Of a stretch of DNA of 64,000 nt, positions 54,745 to 64,000 are shown piece after piece. Source of the DNA: Paraescarpia echinospica (lineage: Eukaryota > Annelida > Polychaeta > Sabellida > Siboglinidae); NCBI GenBank assembly GCA_020002185.1, contig CM034533.1, positions 70,698,557 through 70,762,556 on the forward strand, read 5' to 3'. The notes beneath the pieces are model-generated. The model ran no database searches. It worked only from the letters and a program-made list of their open reading frames with translations, and was not told the DNA's origin. Position numbers and translations under genes: made by a program. Position 1 is the first letter of the stretch. Every line of letters begins with the position of its first letter.

Positions 54745-55245
54745 TGATGGCCAAACCATGAAAACGACCATCTACAGCCGCCCAACGTCTCCTCATATAT
54801 CTTACATACATACACTACGTTACAAAAACAATTCTCTTACATTCAGGACTACAACGTTCAAAATTCTTACTACCCGTAGCTCCGCGGTTACCGTAAAATT
54901 TGATATTGTGTCGAGGTGTCGCTACATATATGGCCTTCACAGAAATCCCGTACATTGGCACTGTCGTTAGTGTGTGCGTAGAGTCCCTGTATAATTATAA
55001 AACTTTATACAGGCACTCCGTGTTCGCGTGTTCGTGACGCCTCGTCACAATATCGATTTTACGGTAATCGGGGATCTACGGATAGTCGCTGCCGGTGATG
55101 TCGAGTTTTACTTGAGTTTGTTTTGTGAATTGTTATTGTTATGGGAATGTAAGAGAATTGGTTTTGTAACGTAGTGTGTATGTGTAAGTAAGATATGTGA
55201 GGAGAAGTTTGGCGGCTGTAGGTGGTCGTTGTCATGGCTAGGTCA
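54745..55245. repeat. Inverted pair of an about 190-225-bp repeat
   Basis: 54745-54930 matches the reverse complement of about 55018-55245 at CCATGA[A/C]AACGACCA, then CTACAGCCGCC, TCTCCTCA[T/C]ATATCTTAC, CACTACGTTACAAAA, AATTCTCTTACATTC and TTACCGTAAAAT. About 85 bp separate the arms. They could be two opposed copies of one element or the ends of a foldback element. Confidence 0.78.
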
Positions 55246-55320
55246 GAAAGTAAAGTACAATACAATACAATACGATACAATAACTTTATTGTCTGTTGGG
55301 TTACAGAAAATTTCCTTTAG
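55246..55320 (+). mobile_element. Retroposon-like 3' tail
   Basis: AATAC repeats (TACAATACAATACAATAC) followed by AATAACTTTATTGTC and TGGGTTACAG. This pentamer-plus-TTTATTGTC motif looks like the end of a LINE or SINE, but I cannot name the family. Confidence 0.35.
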
Positions 55321-55416
55321 GCTTTTCATATAATGAGTAAAAACACAGAGTAAGAAGTTTAACTTACATATGTATGTATACAAGGTTAAGATAAGTACTA
55401 AGAGCGAGGTTATCGT

Positions 55417-55512
55417 CGATGGATGGATTGATCGATCGATCGATCGATCGGTCGGTCGGTCGGTCGGTCGGTCGGTCGGTCGGTCGGTCGGTCGGTCGGT
55501 CGGTCGGTCGAT

Positions 55513-55543
<31 letters not shown>

Positions 55544-55690
55544 CTGTCTGACTGGTTGATTGATGGGTTGATTGAATTATTGATTGGTTGGTTGATTGAT
55601 TGATTTATTGGTCGGTTGATTGATTGGCTGATTGATTGGTCGATTGATTGATTGATTTATTGATTTATTGATTGATTGATTGATTGATAT
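55417..55690. repeat. (GATC)n, (GGTC)n and (TTGA)n tetranucleotide tracts
   Basis: GATC/GATG units at about 55420-55450, a near-pure GGTC tract at about 55451-55508, then TTGA units with TTTA and TTGG variants to about 55688. Confidence 0.95.
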
Positions 55691-55975
55691 GTGCGAATAA
55701 CGAAATACGTTTCCTGCCTCATTTGATATAATATATCCGCACCAAACCTGCTAGATCTAAATTTTAATGCTTTGTTAATTAAGATTCTTAATACTGTTGG
55801 TGTCAACGCACCACGGCAGACAGTCCTTATTTTAATCGAACTCGTTTTGAAATACAAATTGTACAGATTTATCTTTCGAGTAAGTTAGCCAACAAACGCG
55901 TAGTTTTGTACACTGTTGCCAGTGTTGAGATTCCGAGTAGTATAGGTTTAACAATTATATTACATAATATGTATG

Positions 55976-56222
55976 TCAGACTGACTGGCAAAATAGCGTG
56001 GAAAGTAGAAGACGGTGGCAGACGAAGGAGAAGAAGACAAAGGCTGAGATGGAATGACAGCATAAAACGAGACCTGGAGAGGACTGGTGTGATCAGCCTT
56101 GAATGGATTGCCATTGCGGACGAGAGAGAGAGAGGTGGAAAGAACTGATCAGAAAAGTAGAAGAATCTACCAAGTGACGTGGATCCCACCCCGCAAGGAA
56201 GCAAGGGGAAGAAGAAGAAGAT
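55976..56222 (+). mobile_element. 5'-truncated LINE C-terminal fragment
   Basis: Encodes VRLTGKIAWKVEDGG, then QRLRWNDSIKRDLERTGV. After a frame change it gives a W-K-E-L-I-R-K-V segment and ends in AGAAGAAGAAGAAG. The R-x-R-L-R-W-x-D-S-I-K-R-D-L pattern is common at the C-terminus of RTE/I-like LINE pol proteins. The (AAG)n end is a LINE-type tail. Confidence 0.7.
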
Positions 56223-57284
56223 GTATGTCAATCTGGACGATGCATTTTACATTATCAACGGATAGTTTCATAATCTGGATAATTAGTCCCCTTAAAGACT
56301 CCTGTGTGGAATTCAACTCGTGTGGGTTCAACCTATCCATTCGAATGCACTTTGCATTTGGTATGAATCACTTTCCACTGTTTTATTTGGTGCTGTTCGT
56401 AACAAGTATTTTGTGAGTATTAATTATAAATATTTTTCGATAGTATTATACGTGTCGGTCGAACTATACACTATTCCAGCCATAATGGTATAATCAACGG
56501 TGCACTTATAATAACTGACCAGAGTAATATGCTTTGAAACATCGCACAAAGGCGAAGAACACAATCTTAAACATTTACTTCCCTTCGTGTAGGCAAACAT
56601 GTTTAACTTAGCGTATTTTATGTATATAACTATTAGTAAAACTATCGACGGTAGTGTTGTTGTGTACTGTACACATGTCTGTGTGTAGTATAGGGTGGGT
56701 TGTGCCCTTACTAAATGTTACGAATGAATGTTACTAGTGTCTACAATATATGGCGTAGTAAACTGAAACTACATTATTCAGCAACAGTAGTATTATTACA
56801 GTTGTAACTGTGACGCTGAAATATTACAGTGAACTCTACGATTGTGCATTAGTACATAATTGGTACGCAATTGGTAGCGTAACTAATTTCAAAAAAGTAA
56901 TAACGATATAATCAGATGGCCTTGCACCTCAAAGAGGGCACACTTCGTGAAAGGTGTGCGGCATGTGTATACTAGTATTGGAATAAATATACAAAATGAT
57001 AGGAGGTCGTGTTAGAATTGTGGGCAATTTGCGAATAAATATGCAATGTCGCATTGTTACAATAACTGTGTTGCACTCACTAACCATATGTGTTGTTTTT
57101 GTCGTTGTCTCGTCGTTGTTTTTGTTTTCTCGGCAAAGACATTGATATGTGAGAGTATGGTTATAATCGCTTTCGGAATACAACATATTGGGCACGCATT
57201 GCAGAATGCGAACTTCAGTATAAATTGCCGAAATGTGAGCTGCTCAGCAATGCAGGATGGTCCAGTTATGAGATAAAGAGGCAG
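56223..57284 (+). other. Unassigned AT-rich sequence
   Basis: No gene, RNA or repeat recognised. Confidence 0.4.
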
Positions 57285-57440
57285 TAAAGTGTAAAGCGCT
57301 TTGTGCAGCGTAAGGACTGAATACTGCTTGAAATATAAGCGCTTTGAGCAGCCCAAAGGACTGAATACTGCTTGAAATATAAGCGCTTTGAGCAGTCCAA
57401 AGGACTGAATACTTTTTAAATACAAACTTACCTTTTCTAC
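57285..57440 (+). mobile_element. SINE-type tail with three tandem 44-46-bp copies
   Basis: The unit CGCTTTG[A/T]GCAG...AAAGGACTGAATACTGC then TTGAAATATAAG recurs at about 57297, 57342 and 57386. The start (GTAAAGCGCTTTG) and the end (ACAAACTTACCTTTTCT) match the tail of the SINE at 63081-63414 (GTAAAGCGCTTTGAGCA ... AACTTACCTTTAC on the minus strand). Confidence 0.65.
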
Positions 57441-57523
57441 TTTTACAACGCACACACTTTTACCTCCATTCTGCAAGGATTAAACAAAACTCAACATATA
57501 TTTCCTGGTGTAAAGAACACCAT

Positions 57524-57529
57524 TTTATT
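57524..57529 (-). terminator. AATAAA polyadenylation signal (minus strand)
   Basis: AATAAA 32 nt downstream of the stop codon of the 57561-57809 minus-strand frame. Confidence 0.4.
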
Positions 57530-57560
57530 AGGAACAATTGTAGCATCTCCGTTATTGTCG

Positions 57561-57809
57561 TCACTGTGTTAATATAGGCGTTGTACCAACCCGGATTTGG
57601 AAGTTATGCAGGGCAGCCACGACGTCTACCTTGGAACCTGGCATCGTGTCAGGAGGGCACGAGTCCAAGATCGAGACAGTAATCACGTCGTTGCCGAATA
57701 GAACCTGATGTGACTGTCGTCGCGTAGAGATTGTGTAACCCGCGTGCAAGTGTCTGTCGTAGGTAAATGTAAATCTGACCGGTAACCGTGCATCTTTACA
57801 AATATACAA
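57561..57809 (-). CDS. Possible terminal exon of a YbaY/YscW-domain protein
   Basis: The minus-strand frame encodes ARLPVRFTFTYDRHLHAGY, then TISTRRQSHQVLFGNDVITV and SILDSCPP, with stop TGA at 57563-57561. The pattern [LP]PVxFxxxYD-xx-[6-10]-YxxxxR-xxxx-LFxND matches the conserved core of the YbaY/YscW lipoprotein domain as I know it. An AATAAA lies 32 nt after the stop on the same strand (57529-57524), supporting a real 3' end. A plausible acceptor is TTTGTAAAG ending at 57794, with the exon beginning at 57793. I did not find the preceding exon. An overlapping ATG-initiated frame (57958-57683) is open but unrecognised. Confidence 0.38.
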   Translation of the reverse strand: MYICKDARLPVRFTFTYDRHLHAGYTISTRRQSHQVLFGNDVITVSILDSCPPDTMPGSKVDVVAALHNFQIRVGTTPILTQ

Positions 57810-57969
57810 TTCTTATGTCGCCTTTGCCACTCCAACATGTTCATTCTGACGCAGCATGTATCGCCTATTCTAATATCAGTTGTGTTAACATTTACACCGA
57901 GTAAGTTCGCCTTGCATTCTGTACATTTTGGTAACAGGTCATTTGGCGACAGGTTCATACGGTCATGTT

Positions 57970-60429
57970 AACTTCATCAAACGACAGAGGTTACCAGAAG
58001 CAAATCGTGTGTGACAGTGACAACAAAGTTAATCACTCCCTAAAAAGAGCAATGTGGTTAAATTGTTTGTTGGCTAAAAGCCTTTGTGGCGTTGGTCATT
58101 CTAAGTACCTTGACTGTTTTCCTTTGCTTGTCCGCTGCACCATGCACTCATATTCCGGATTAATCCAGAGAGATTTCCTTCGCGTTCTAGAAGAGAGCGC
58201 CAATGGTGCTATGTAGCAGATGCGTCATGGCTACACGCGGGTTTCCGGTGCCATACTCGCTATGCGGCGCTACTGCTAAACAAGATCGCTCAAAAATACA
58301 GGTCCTGACACGATCAGCGGTCTTACAGCGGTTTGGTGCTAGGCGGTTCGAAGAACTAACCGGTTGATTTACGACGGTTATGTATGCTATATAACCAACC
58401 GTTCAAGGAAAATATCGGATATGCAACAAGTAACACGGTAGTATCATTACTATTGTGTAAGGCGTTGTGTGTTCAGTATTTTCGAACATAAGGTGTCTTA
58501 TAACATTGTTTCACTGGTCAGCGTTATTAACATCTGGCCAATACAACGTGTGAATGATTCTTTCAAAAACGGGCATTCCAACAGATTTGTTAATGTGGCA
58601 GTGAAACGCCGATATGTCAACGTTCCGATTTACCGGACATGTTGTAAATTCAAGCAGATTATATCGTGATTACTATTGTAGGGAATGGCTGGATAAATGG
58701 GGCTGTAGAGCAAAATGGGAGTTGGCTATGTGTTGATATCTAATGCAACCATCCAGCAGAAATCCGTGTATGATATGGGCAAACATGTATATTGTTTTAA
58801 TTTGCCTACATAGAGTGCATAACAATCTTCCGCAGATCCTAAGCAGATCTTCATAATATAGAAAATGTTGCCGTTCATGAGTTAATGTATAATTGTTTGT
58901 TTGTTTATTTTGGACAGTGCCGCCACACAAGTATGAAACACCTTATAACTCTGCATGTACAAACATGACTCCCTCATGGTATCTACCCTGCACAATTCCT
59001 TGCTTACCTACTGCGTGTAGCTCTACACAAATCGTAAGTTTCCTCTTTTCCGAGTGTCTGAACTTGGTTTATGTATGCGGATCAGATTGACGCAGCTGCC
59101 GGTTGCATTTTAATCTCGATTCAGGCAGCTGCTAATTACGCTAATTAATCACTGGCAGATACGTACTACCCTGACACTGTGTAGTATCGAATGTATTCCA
59201 ATATTTTGAAACCGGAGAAACAGATGCATCAACGGACGTCCGGTTAATTAAGTACGGGCACTGCGATAACGCTACGTGTTCATTAAGGTGGAGCTGCGGT
59301 TTGCCAGACTAAACACGTCATATTACCAAACGTACGCCATAAAAACGTGAAAAATTATTTATACAAGCTTGAATGTGCTTGTTATTTTTTTATAGAAAAG
59401 AACATTGGGTTCGCCTTCAGAGACCAAAGCATGGAAAGAAAACAAACACCAACTCCTCATTTTACAACACTGGTACAAATGGTCCCCTATTTTATTATCG
59501 ACATGAACACTAACACGCTTTCGAGTAAATTGTAATACTTTCTGAGCACAGCGTTTTTCTCCATCCACGCGGAGAAACCGTAAAGTACAAAAACAACTGT
59601 TCTGTCTGACCAGACACACCATGATTGTCACATAATCGCCTTTTTTACCCGATATAATTATGTACATCCACGCTAGTATGCACGTACGTAGCCACCCAAC
59701 ACAGGCAGGCGCACACGCACTCATATCCAGACTCTTACCCACACGCACGCACACGAGGTGTACAGCAAGTGTGCTCTAGAGTACTTCTTGAAGCAGCATT
59801 ATTATATACTAAAGACAGTAATGAGCCAAGAAGCAGATGTGGATGGACGGAACCAACCTTATACACGTTCACGTTTATTCAACCCGTTTGACCTATATTT
59901 ATATATAATATACAATTAGTTGTTCTAACCTATTTGGATATGCACACCTGTGTGCCTGTCATGTATATACACCAGTCTGCCTGCCATGCCGTGAATTGGG
60001 AACCATAATGCACAAACACCTGCGCCCCACATCAAAGGGAACTATACTGGAAATTTCAATATAGTTTCGCTTTCGACCATTCTTACCTGAGCGTTAATAT
60101 GTATACTAATACTTACTTTCACTTCTCGAACACATTACCTGTAATTTGACCCACGATTAAATAAACCTAAACAGCCGAATCTGGATGGATCTCGTATATA
60201 TATTTGGATGGCAATCCATGTAGATGAAGGACAACACCACAATGTCCAGTGAGTTGACATGCTACATGAAGCGAACCTTCAAGTCCACTAGTCCGGCCTG
60301 ATTAATCACTACTTACTACGAAAAGTTCTCTTGATTTACCAAAACGGACAACAAACGGACAACGATCCCTGGACCGAACTGGACCACGATTAAGCTCAAC
60401 CCCAAATAAAATCAACCTATAACACAGCA
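57970..60429 (+). other. Intergenic sequence without recognised genes
   Basis: AT-rich sequence. Frames at 58469-58669 (plus) and 59359-59754 (minus) are open but carry no motif I recognise. Confidence 0.45.
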
Positions 60430-61290
60430 TCCGATGTGCAATATGGAACGTTCTGACATTGAACAATATTGCTGCCCTGCCGCTTCTATCACGCGAACTA
60501 AGCAAACTGAGAATCAACTTCGCTGGACTACAGGAAACACGTCTCTGTGACTCAGGAGAAACCCTTTGCGGTGGCTACAACTATATTTGGTCTGGCAGAA
60601 CTGATGGACAACATTACTCTGGGGTCGGGTTTACCATGGATATCAATCTTAAAAAGGCTCTCAACTCCTCGTCTTCTCTCTACCCGTTTTCTCCACTGCG
60701 CTGGACACATATCAGTCATTGCCTGCTATTTGTCAACTGAGATGGATGATGACTCTACAAAGGATCAATTCTATGACGATCTCACTGCCACCTTCACCCG
60801 CATCAGTCGCCATGATCTGACCATTGTTATTGGAGAATTAATGCTCCAGTAGGCTCAGATCGCATCGCTCACCGTGGAATTATCGGCCCTGGCCATGTCT
60901 GCTCTGGCACAGTTAACGAAAATGGTTCACGTCTTCTCGACTTCTGCGCTTCTTCCGATCTTCGCATTAGCAGCTCCTGGTTCCTTCGTAAAAATAATCC
61001 ACCAGCTTACATGGGACAGCAATGATGGTATCACACGTAAAGTTCTTGACCATGTACTGATTTCCCGCCGTTGGTTCTCCGGCATGAAGTCCTGCAGAGT
61101 CCACAGAAGTGCCGAAATTGGGTCGGCTGATCACAGTCTCCTTGCCTTTACTCTCCTCCTGCGCACGAAAGCCAGTCGCCATGAACCAACAACAAAACGC
61201 TTCGCTACCGATGCTCTCCAAAACACCGCCGCAGATGACAAACCACTACTCCGTGTTATCGCAACGACAACCAGATCGTCAAGAAGACGC
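60430..61290 (+). pseudogene. LINE-C endonuclease remnant
   Basis: The frame at 60459-60740 gives ALPLLSRELSKLRINFAGLQ, then ETRL, CGGYNYIWSGRTDGQHYSG and GFTMDINLK. This is the NxR-x-L ... LQE-T-R-L ... GVGF order of APE-type endonucleases. Shifted frames continue with an altered GDFN region (VIGELMLQ, 60547-60852) and SADHSLLAFTLLLRTK (60874-61299), where DH-S-L is the terminal catalytic block. Confidence 0.8.
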
Positions 61291-62199
61291 CAACATTGAA
61301 GAAACTTGGGTTGCATTCAAATCGGCCGTGCACTCTGCCGCCACCAAAGTACTGGGACGATCATACGTTGCAAAACAAACCTAGATAACTGACACAAAAC
61401 TTGCTATCATCGAGGCGCGCAGATACGCCAGACTGAGAGGAGACAGAAATGAACAGAAGCGACTTACTCGTAAGAGAAATCGTGCCCTTGGCCAAGATCA
61501 AACTCGCTCATGGGACAAAATAGCTTCAAAAATTGAGAGAGCCGGTGCTAATCAAGACCAGCACACAATATATCGTGAGTTGAGGACACGCAGATTAACT
61601 CAGAAACCAATCCACCACTGTGCAAGCGCTTGACGGAACCAAATTCATAAACATCCGTGACTGCTTAGGCCGATAGAAAAAACATTTCGATGACCTGCTA
61701 AACAAACCATGCCACCCACCAGATCCCATCCTCACAGCTGACGCTGAAAGTGCCCATTCTGAATGCAGCTGCAACATCGACCCAGTTACCAGACAAGAGG
61801 TTGCTACCACCCTCAAGCGTCCAAAGAACAATCGGGCCCCAGAAATCTGCTTAATCAGTAGCGAACTTCTAAACAAATGTGGTGGAGAGACAATCATAAC
61901 CTGATGTTGATGGGTCATCGTGTGGGTCAAAAAGACGATTCCCAACGAATGAGGAGGGGAATAATCCTGCCTTTCTGGAAAAAAACAACGGTAACAAGGA
62001 AGTCTGCAGCAACCACTGCGGCATCAAACATCTTTCCGTACCTGGCAAGCTCTTCGCCCTGATACTCCTTGACCGCATTCCACCAGCTCTACGACATTAC
62101 AGACGAGATGAACAAGCGGGCTTCACTGCGTACCGCAGCACAACTGACCAAATCTTCGCCATCAGACAACTAGTAGAATAAACAAAATAGTTTAATAAA

Positions 62200-63080
62200 T
62201 CTGCCTTTACTGCCTTTGTTGACTTCAAAGCTGCCTTTGATTCAGTGTGCCGCGATGCTCTGTGGAAAATCCTACAATTTGTTGGTGTCCCTGAGGAATT
62301 CAGAGATCTCGTCCGCACACTTTATACCCTTTCACCCCTGCGCCTCGCCTCCTCTCTATCGGAAGAGTTCGCAGTCGAATCTGGTGTGAAACAAGGCTGT
62401 GTTCAGACTCCCTATCTCTTCAATAGCGTCATTGACCACCTTATGCGCCGACTGACCAAGCTTGCTAATTATACCCTGACTGATCTCAATTCCGCCGACG
62501 AACATCGCCATATTCACCTCCACCATCGATGGACTACAACAGGCCTTGACAGTACTTCAGGAAGAAGCAAACCATGTGGGCATGACCATAAGCAGAACAA
62601 AGAACAAACACATGGTTGTCACTCCCGATCCGTCAACTCCACCACCACAGCATATCCTAAACGAACATGTTGAATTTGTGGACTCTTTCACCTATTTAGG
62701 ATCTGTTGCAACAAACAATGGATCAACAGCCAAATACATTACATCCCGCATCTCCAAAGCTGCCGATGCCATGTGCTGCCCATCGAACCCTCTCTTCTTC
62801 TTCTACAAACGGCGCATCAGCATCAAAACCAAGACAAATATGTACCGTTCACTGATTATTTCCGATCTTCTGTATGGCGCTGAATCCTGGGCAACAACTA
62901 TCACAGATCGCCGTCGCCTCGACGTGTTCGATATGCGCTGTCAGCGTCGTCATTTACGTATCTCCTGGCAACCGCACATCACCAACTGCTCTATACGAGA
63001 TAGAACCGGCTAACCCACTCCGTCATCCCTCCTTCGTCAACGCCGTCTCCGCGGGTATGGACACCTTCATCCCATGATGT
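62200..63080 (+). pseudogene. LINE-C reverse transcriptase and C-terminal region
   Basis: Blocks are AFVDFKAAFDSVCRDALWK, then VESGVKQGCVQTPYLFNSVI. The active-site box is degenerate (SADE in place of YADD). In another frame follow EEANHVGMTISRTKNKHMVV, VEFVDSFTYLGSVATNNG and SDLLYGAESWATTITDRRRL, then MRCQRRHLRISW. These match the RT and C-terminal segment of RTE-like elements. Frameshifts separate palm and thumb. Confidence 0.83.
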
Positions 63081-63414
63081 GCACCGTAAAGGTAAGTTCT
63101 TATATAGCGCAGTATCCAATCCTCAGGAATGCTCAAAGCGCTTTACAGTTTACTCCCTGGCAGACCTGTTCAATCGAATACCATCTCGACTTCTCTGAGA
63201 AGCTTTCAGCCACGCTACAATTAATACGCGAAGACTATTCATACACAAATATCCACTACTGTCAATAGCCAGGTACTCATTCATATAGCTGAGTGAACTG
63301 AAGCAATGTAGAGTAAACGAACTTGCCCAAGGTTCGACACCGCTGCACAAGATTCGAACCCGCGTTCTCTCAGTTGAGAGTCCGGAGGTCTTATCGCTGC
63401 GCTACTGTGCTCCA
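63081..63414 (-). mobile_element. tRNA-derived SINE inserted in LINE-C
   Basis: The minus-strand head is GGAGCACAGTAGCGCAGCGA. It holds an A-box-like TAGCGCAGCG and, about 45 bp on, a B box GGTTCGAATC, the internal RNA polymerase III promoter of a tRNA-like sequence. The body runs about 250 bp to a tail of GTAAAGCGCTTTGAGCA, GGATACTGCGCTATATAAG and AACTTACCTTTAC. LINE-C coding sequence lies on both sides (GYGHLHPMM before; RRVCFNPK after). Confidence 0.75.
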
Positions 63415-63473
63415 CGTCCCGGCCCGCCGAGTCTGTTTTAATCCAAAAACAACAGGATGGCGCCGCCCGAGAT

Positions 63474-63830
63474 AATAATAATAATTATTACAAACGTCTA
63501 TAGCGCCTAAATCCCCTGAGCTCAGAGGCGTAATATGCAAGAATCATTGGGCAAAATCGTTAACAGGGACCAGCAAGAGTCGTCATTAGAGCAAGGGACC
63601 GCCGAAGGTTAGGGTGGGAATGCAATTTCAAATAAATAAGTCTTCCGTTTTTTACAAAAGGTATATGTAGTCTCAGATGATTTTAACGCGATAGGGAGTC
63701 GATTCCAGATTTTGGGTGCAGCTACAGACAAAGCTCGTTTGCCGATATTAAGCTTGGTTTTCGGAACAAAAAGTTGTTGTGAAACAGATGATCTGCGATT
63801 CCTGGGGATATCGGAAAAAACTAGAAGACG
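63474..63830 (-). mobile_element. 5'-truncated CR1-type LINE 3' end inserted in LINE-C
   Basis: The minus strand encodes LFVPKTKLNIGKRALSVAAP, then KIWNRLPIALKSSETTYTFC and KKRKTYLFEIAFPP-stop. This is the conserved C-terminus of CR1/Jockey-like pol proteins. It is followed by a short 3' UTR ending in ATTATTATT (63474-63485 on the plus strand). GCCC[G/A]AGAT flanks it at 63465-63473 and 63831-63839, a possible 9-bp target duplication with one mismatch. Confidence 0.75.
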
Positions 63831-64000
63831 GCCCAAGATCCGGTGGTCCGATTCAATCGTCCATGACCTGGCCACTGCTGACATTGACATTATCACTGCC
63901 ACCCAGATGTGCCAGAACCGCTCCATTTGGAGAACGTTCGTCAGAGAACTGCCCACGCTAGAATCCGAGCATAGCACTTAAGTCAAGTAAGTCAATACGT

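Larger units (their letters stand above)
60430..63981 (+). mobile_element. LINE-C: decayed APE-type LINE interrupted by two later insertions
   Basis: Plus-strand order is endonuclease (60430-61290), linker, RT (about 62200-62680), C-terminal domain (to 63080), a minus-strand SINE insert, a short continuation (about 63420-63470: RRVCFNPKTTGWRRPR), a minus-strand LINE fragment, then the last coding piece (63831-63981: PKIRWSDSIVHDL). The RT type resembles the 'craniofacial development protein 2-like'/RTE group. Many frameshifts make it inactive. Confidence 0.82.

Noticed and set aside
59359..59754. 131-residue minus-strand frame
   Set aside because: Cys-rich and open, but no motif, signal peptide or partner exon could be seen. 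Considered as an upstream exon of the YbaY-like frame without support.
63341..63414. Functional tRNA gene on the minus strand
   Set aside because: A- and B-box-like motifs are present, but a proper cloverleaf with matched acceptor stem is not evident. The sequence continues into a SINE body and tail.

Overview
This is a window of animal nuclear DNA. It has GT-AG introns, AT-rich non-coding sequence, very abundant (CA)n/(TA)n microsatellites, tandem satellites, several classes of LINE, a Ty3/Gypsy-type LTR element and a tRNA-derived SINE. The repeat content fits a marine invertebrate (mollusc, annelid, or invertebrate deuterostome), but nothing here fixes the species. Almost none of the short open frames are genes; most lie in microsatellites or satellite arrays.

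The one confidently reconstructed host gene is a nine-exon, plus-strand gene running from 13208 to 54366. When the exons are joined at GT/AG sites the frame stays open for exactly 1350 nt (449 residues plus stop). The product is a glutamine-synthetase-fold ligase of the bacterial GlnT/GmaS ('type III') branch, not the usual animal GlnA/GLUL. Exons 2-8 are compact (30109-35581). Exon 1 and exon 9 are separated from them by introns of 16.6 kb and 18.6 kb that are filled with transposons and satellites.

Layout: (1) 160-12500 is a 26-bp G-rich minisatellite of about 475 units with higher-order periods near 650, 1846 and 3690 bp. (2) 12501-13207 is the gene's 5' flank. (3) Intron 1 (13522-30108) holds microsatellites, imperfect palindromes, old tandem repeats and a decayed CR1/L2-type LINE with a zinc-finger/SGNH ORF1 (22376-26345, called LINE-A). 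(4) 30109-35581 holds exons 2-8. (5) Intron 8 (35582-54133) holds a 3' fragment of LINE-A in antisense; a second LINE (LINE-B, 36255-40695) with tandem 5' monomers; a DNA-transposon-like element with about 130-bp inverted ends, a 206-bp near-perfect palindrome and a decayed 'DTDV...TGCD' gene (41801-44936); and an antisense Gypsy element (44960-53957). Part of the Gypsy integrase zinc-finger coding sequence has been amplified into a 91-bp satellite of about 73 copies with no visible change of phase. (6) Exon 9 is at 54134-54366. (7) The 3' flank has an inverted-repeat pair, tetranucleotide tracts, a LINE tail, a SINE-type tail repeated three times, a possible YbaY/YscW-domain terminal exon on the minus strand (57561-57809), and a third LINE (LINE-C, 60430-63981) split by a minus-strand tRNA-SINE and a minus-strand CR1-type 3' fragment.

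The main points for a second look are the integrase-derived 91-bp satellite, the altered active-site motifs of the GlnT/GmaS-like protein, the inverted-end element with its uncharacterised gene, and the hierarchical structure of the 26-bp array just upstream of the ligase gene.
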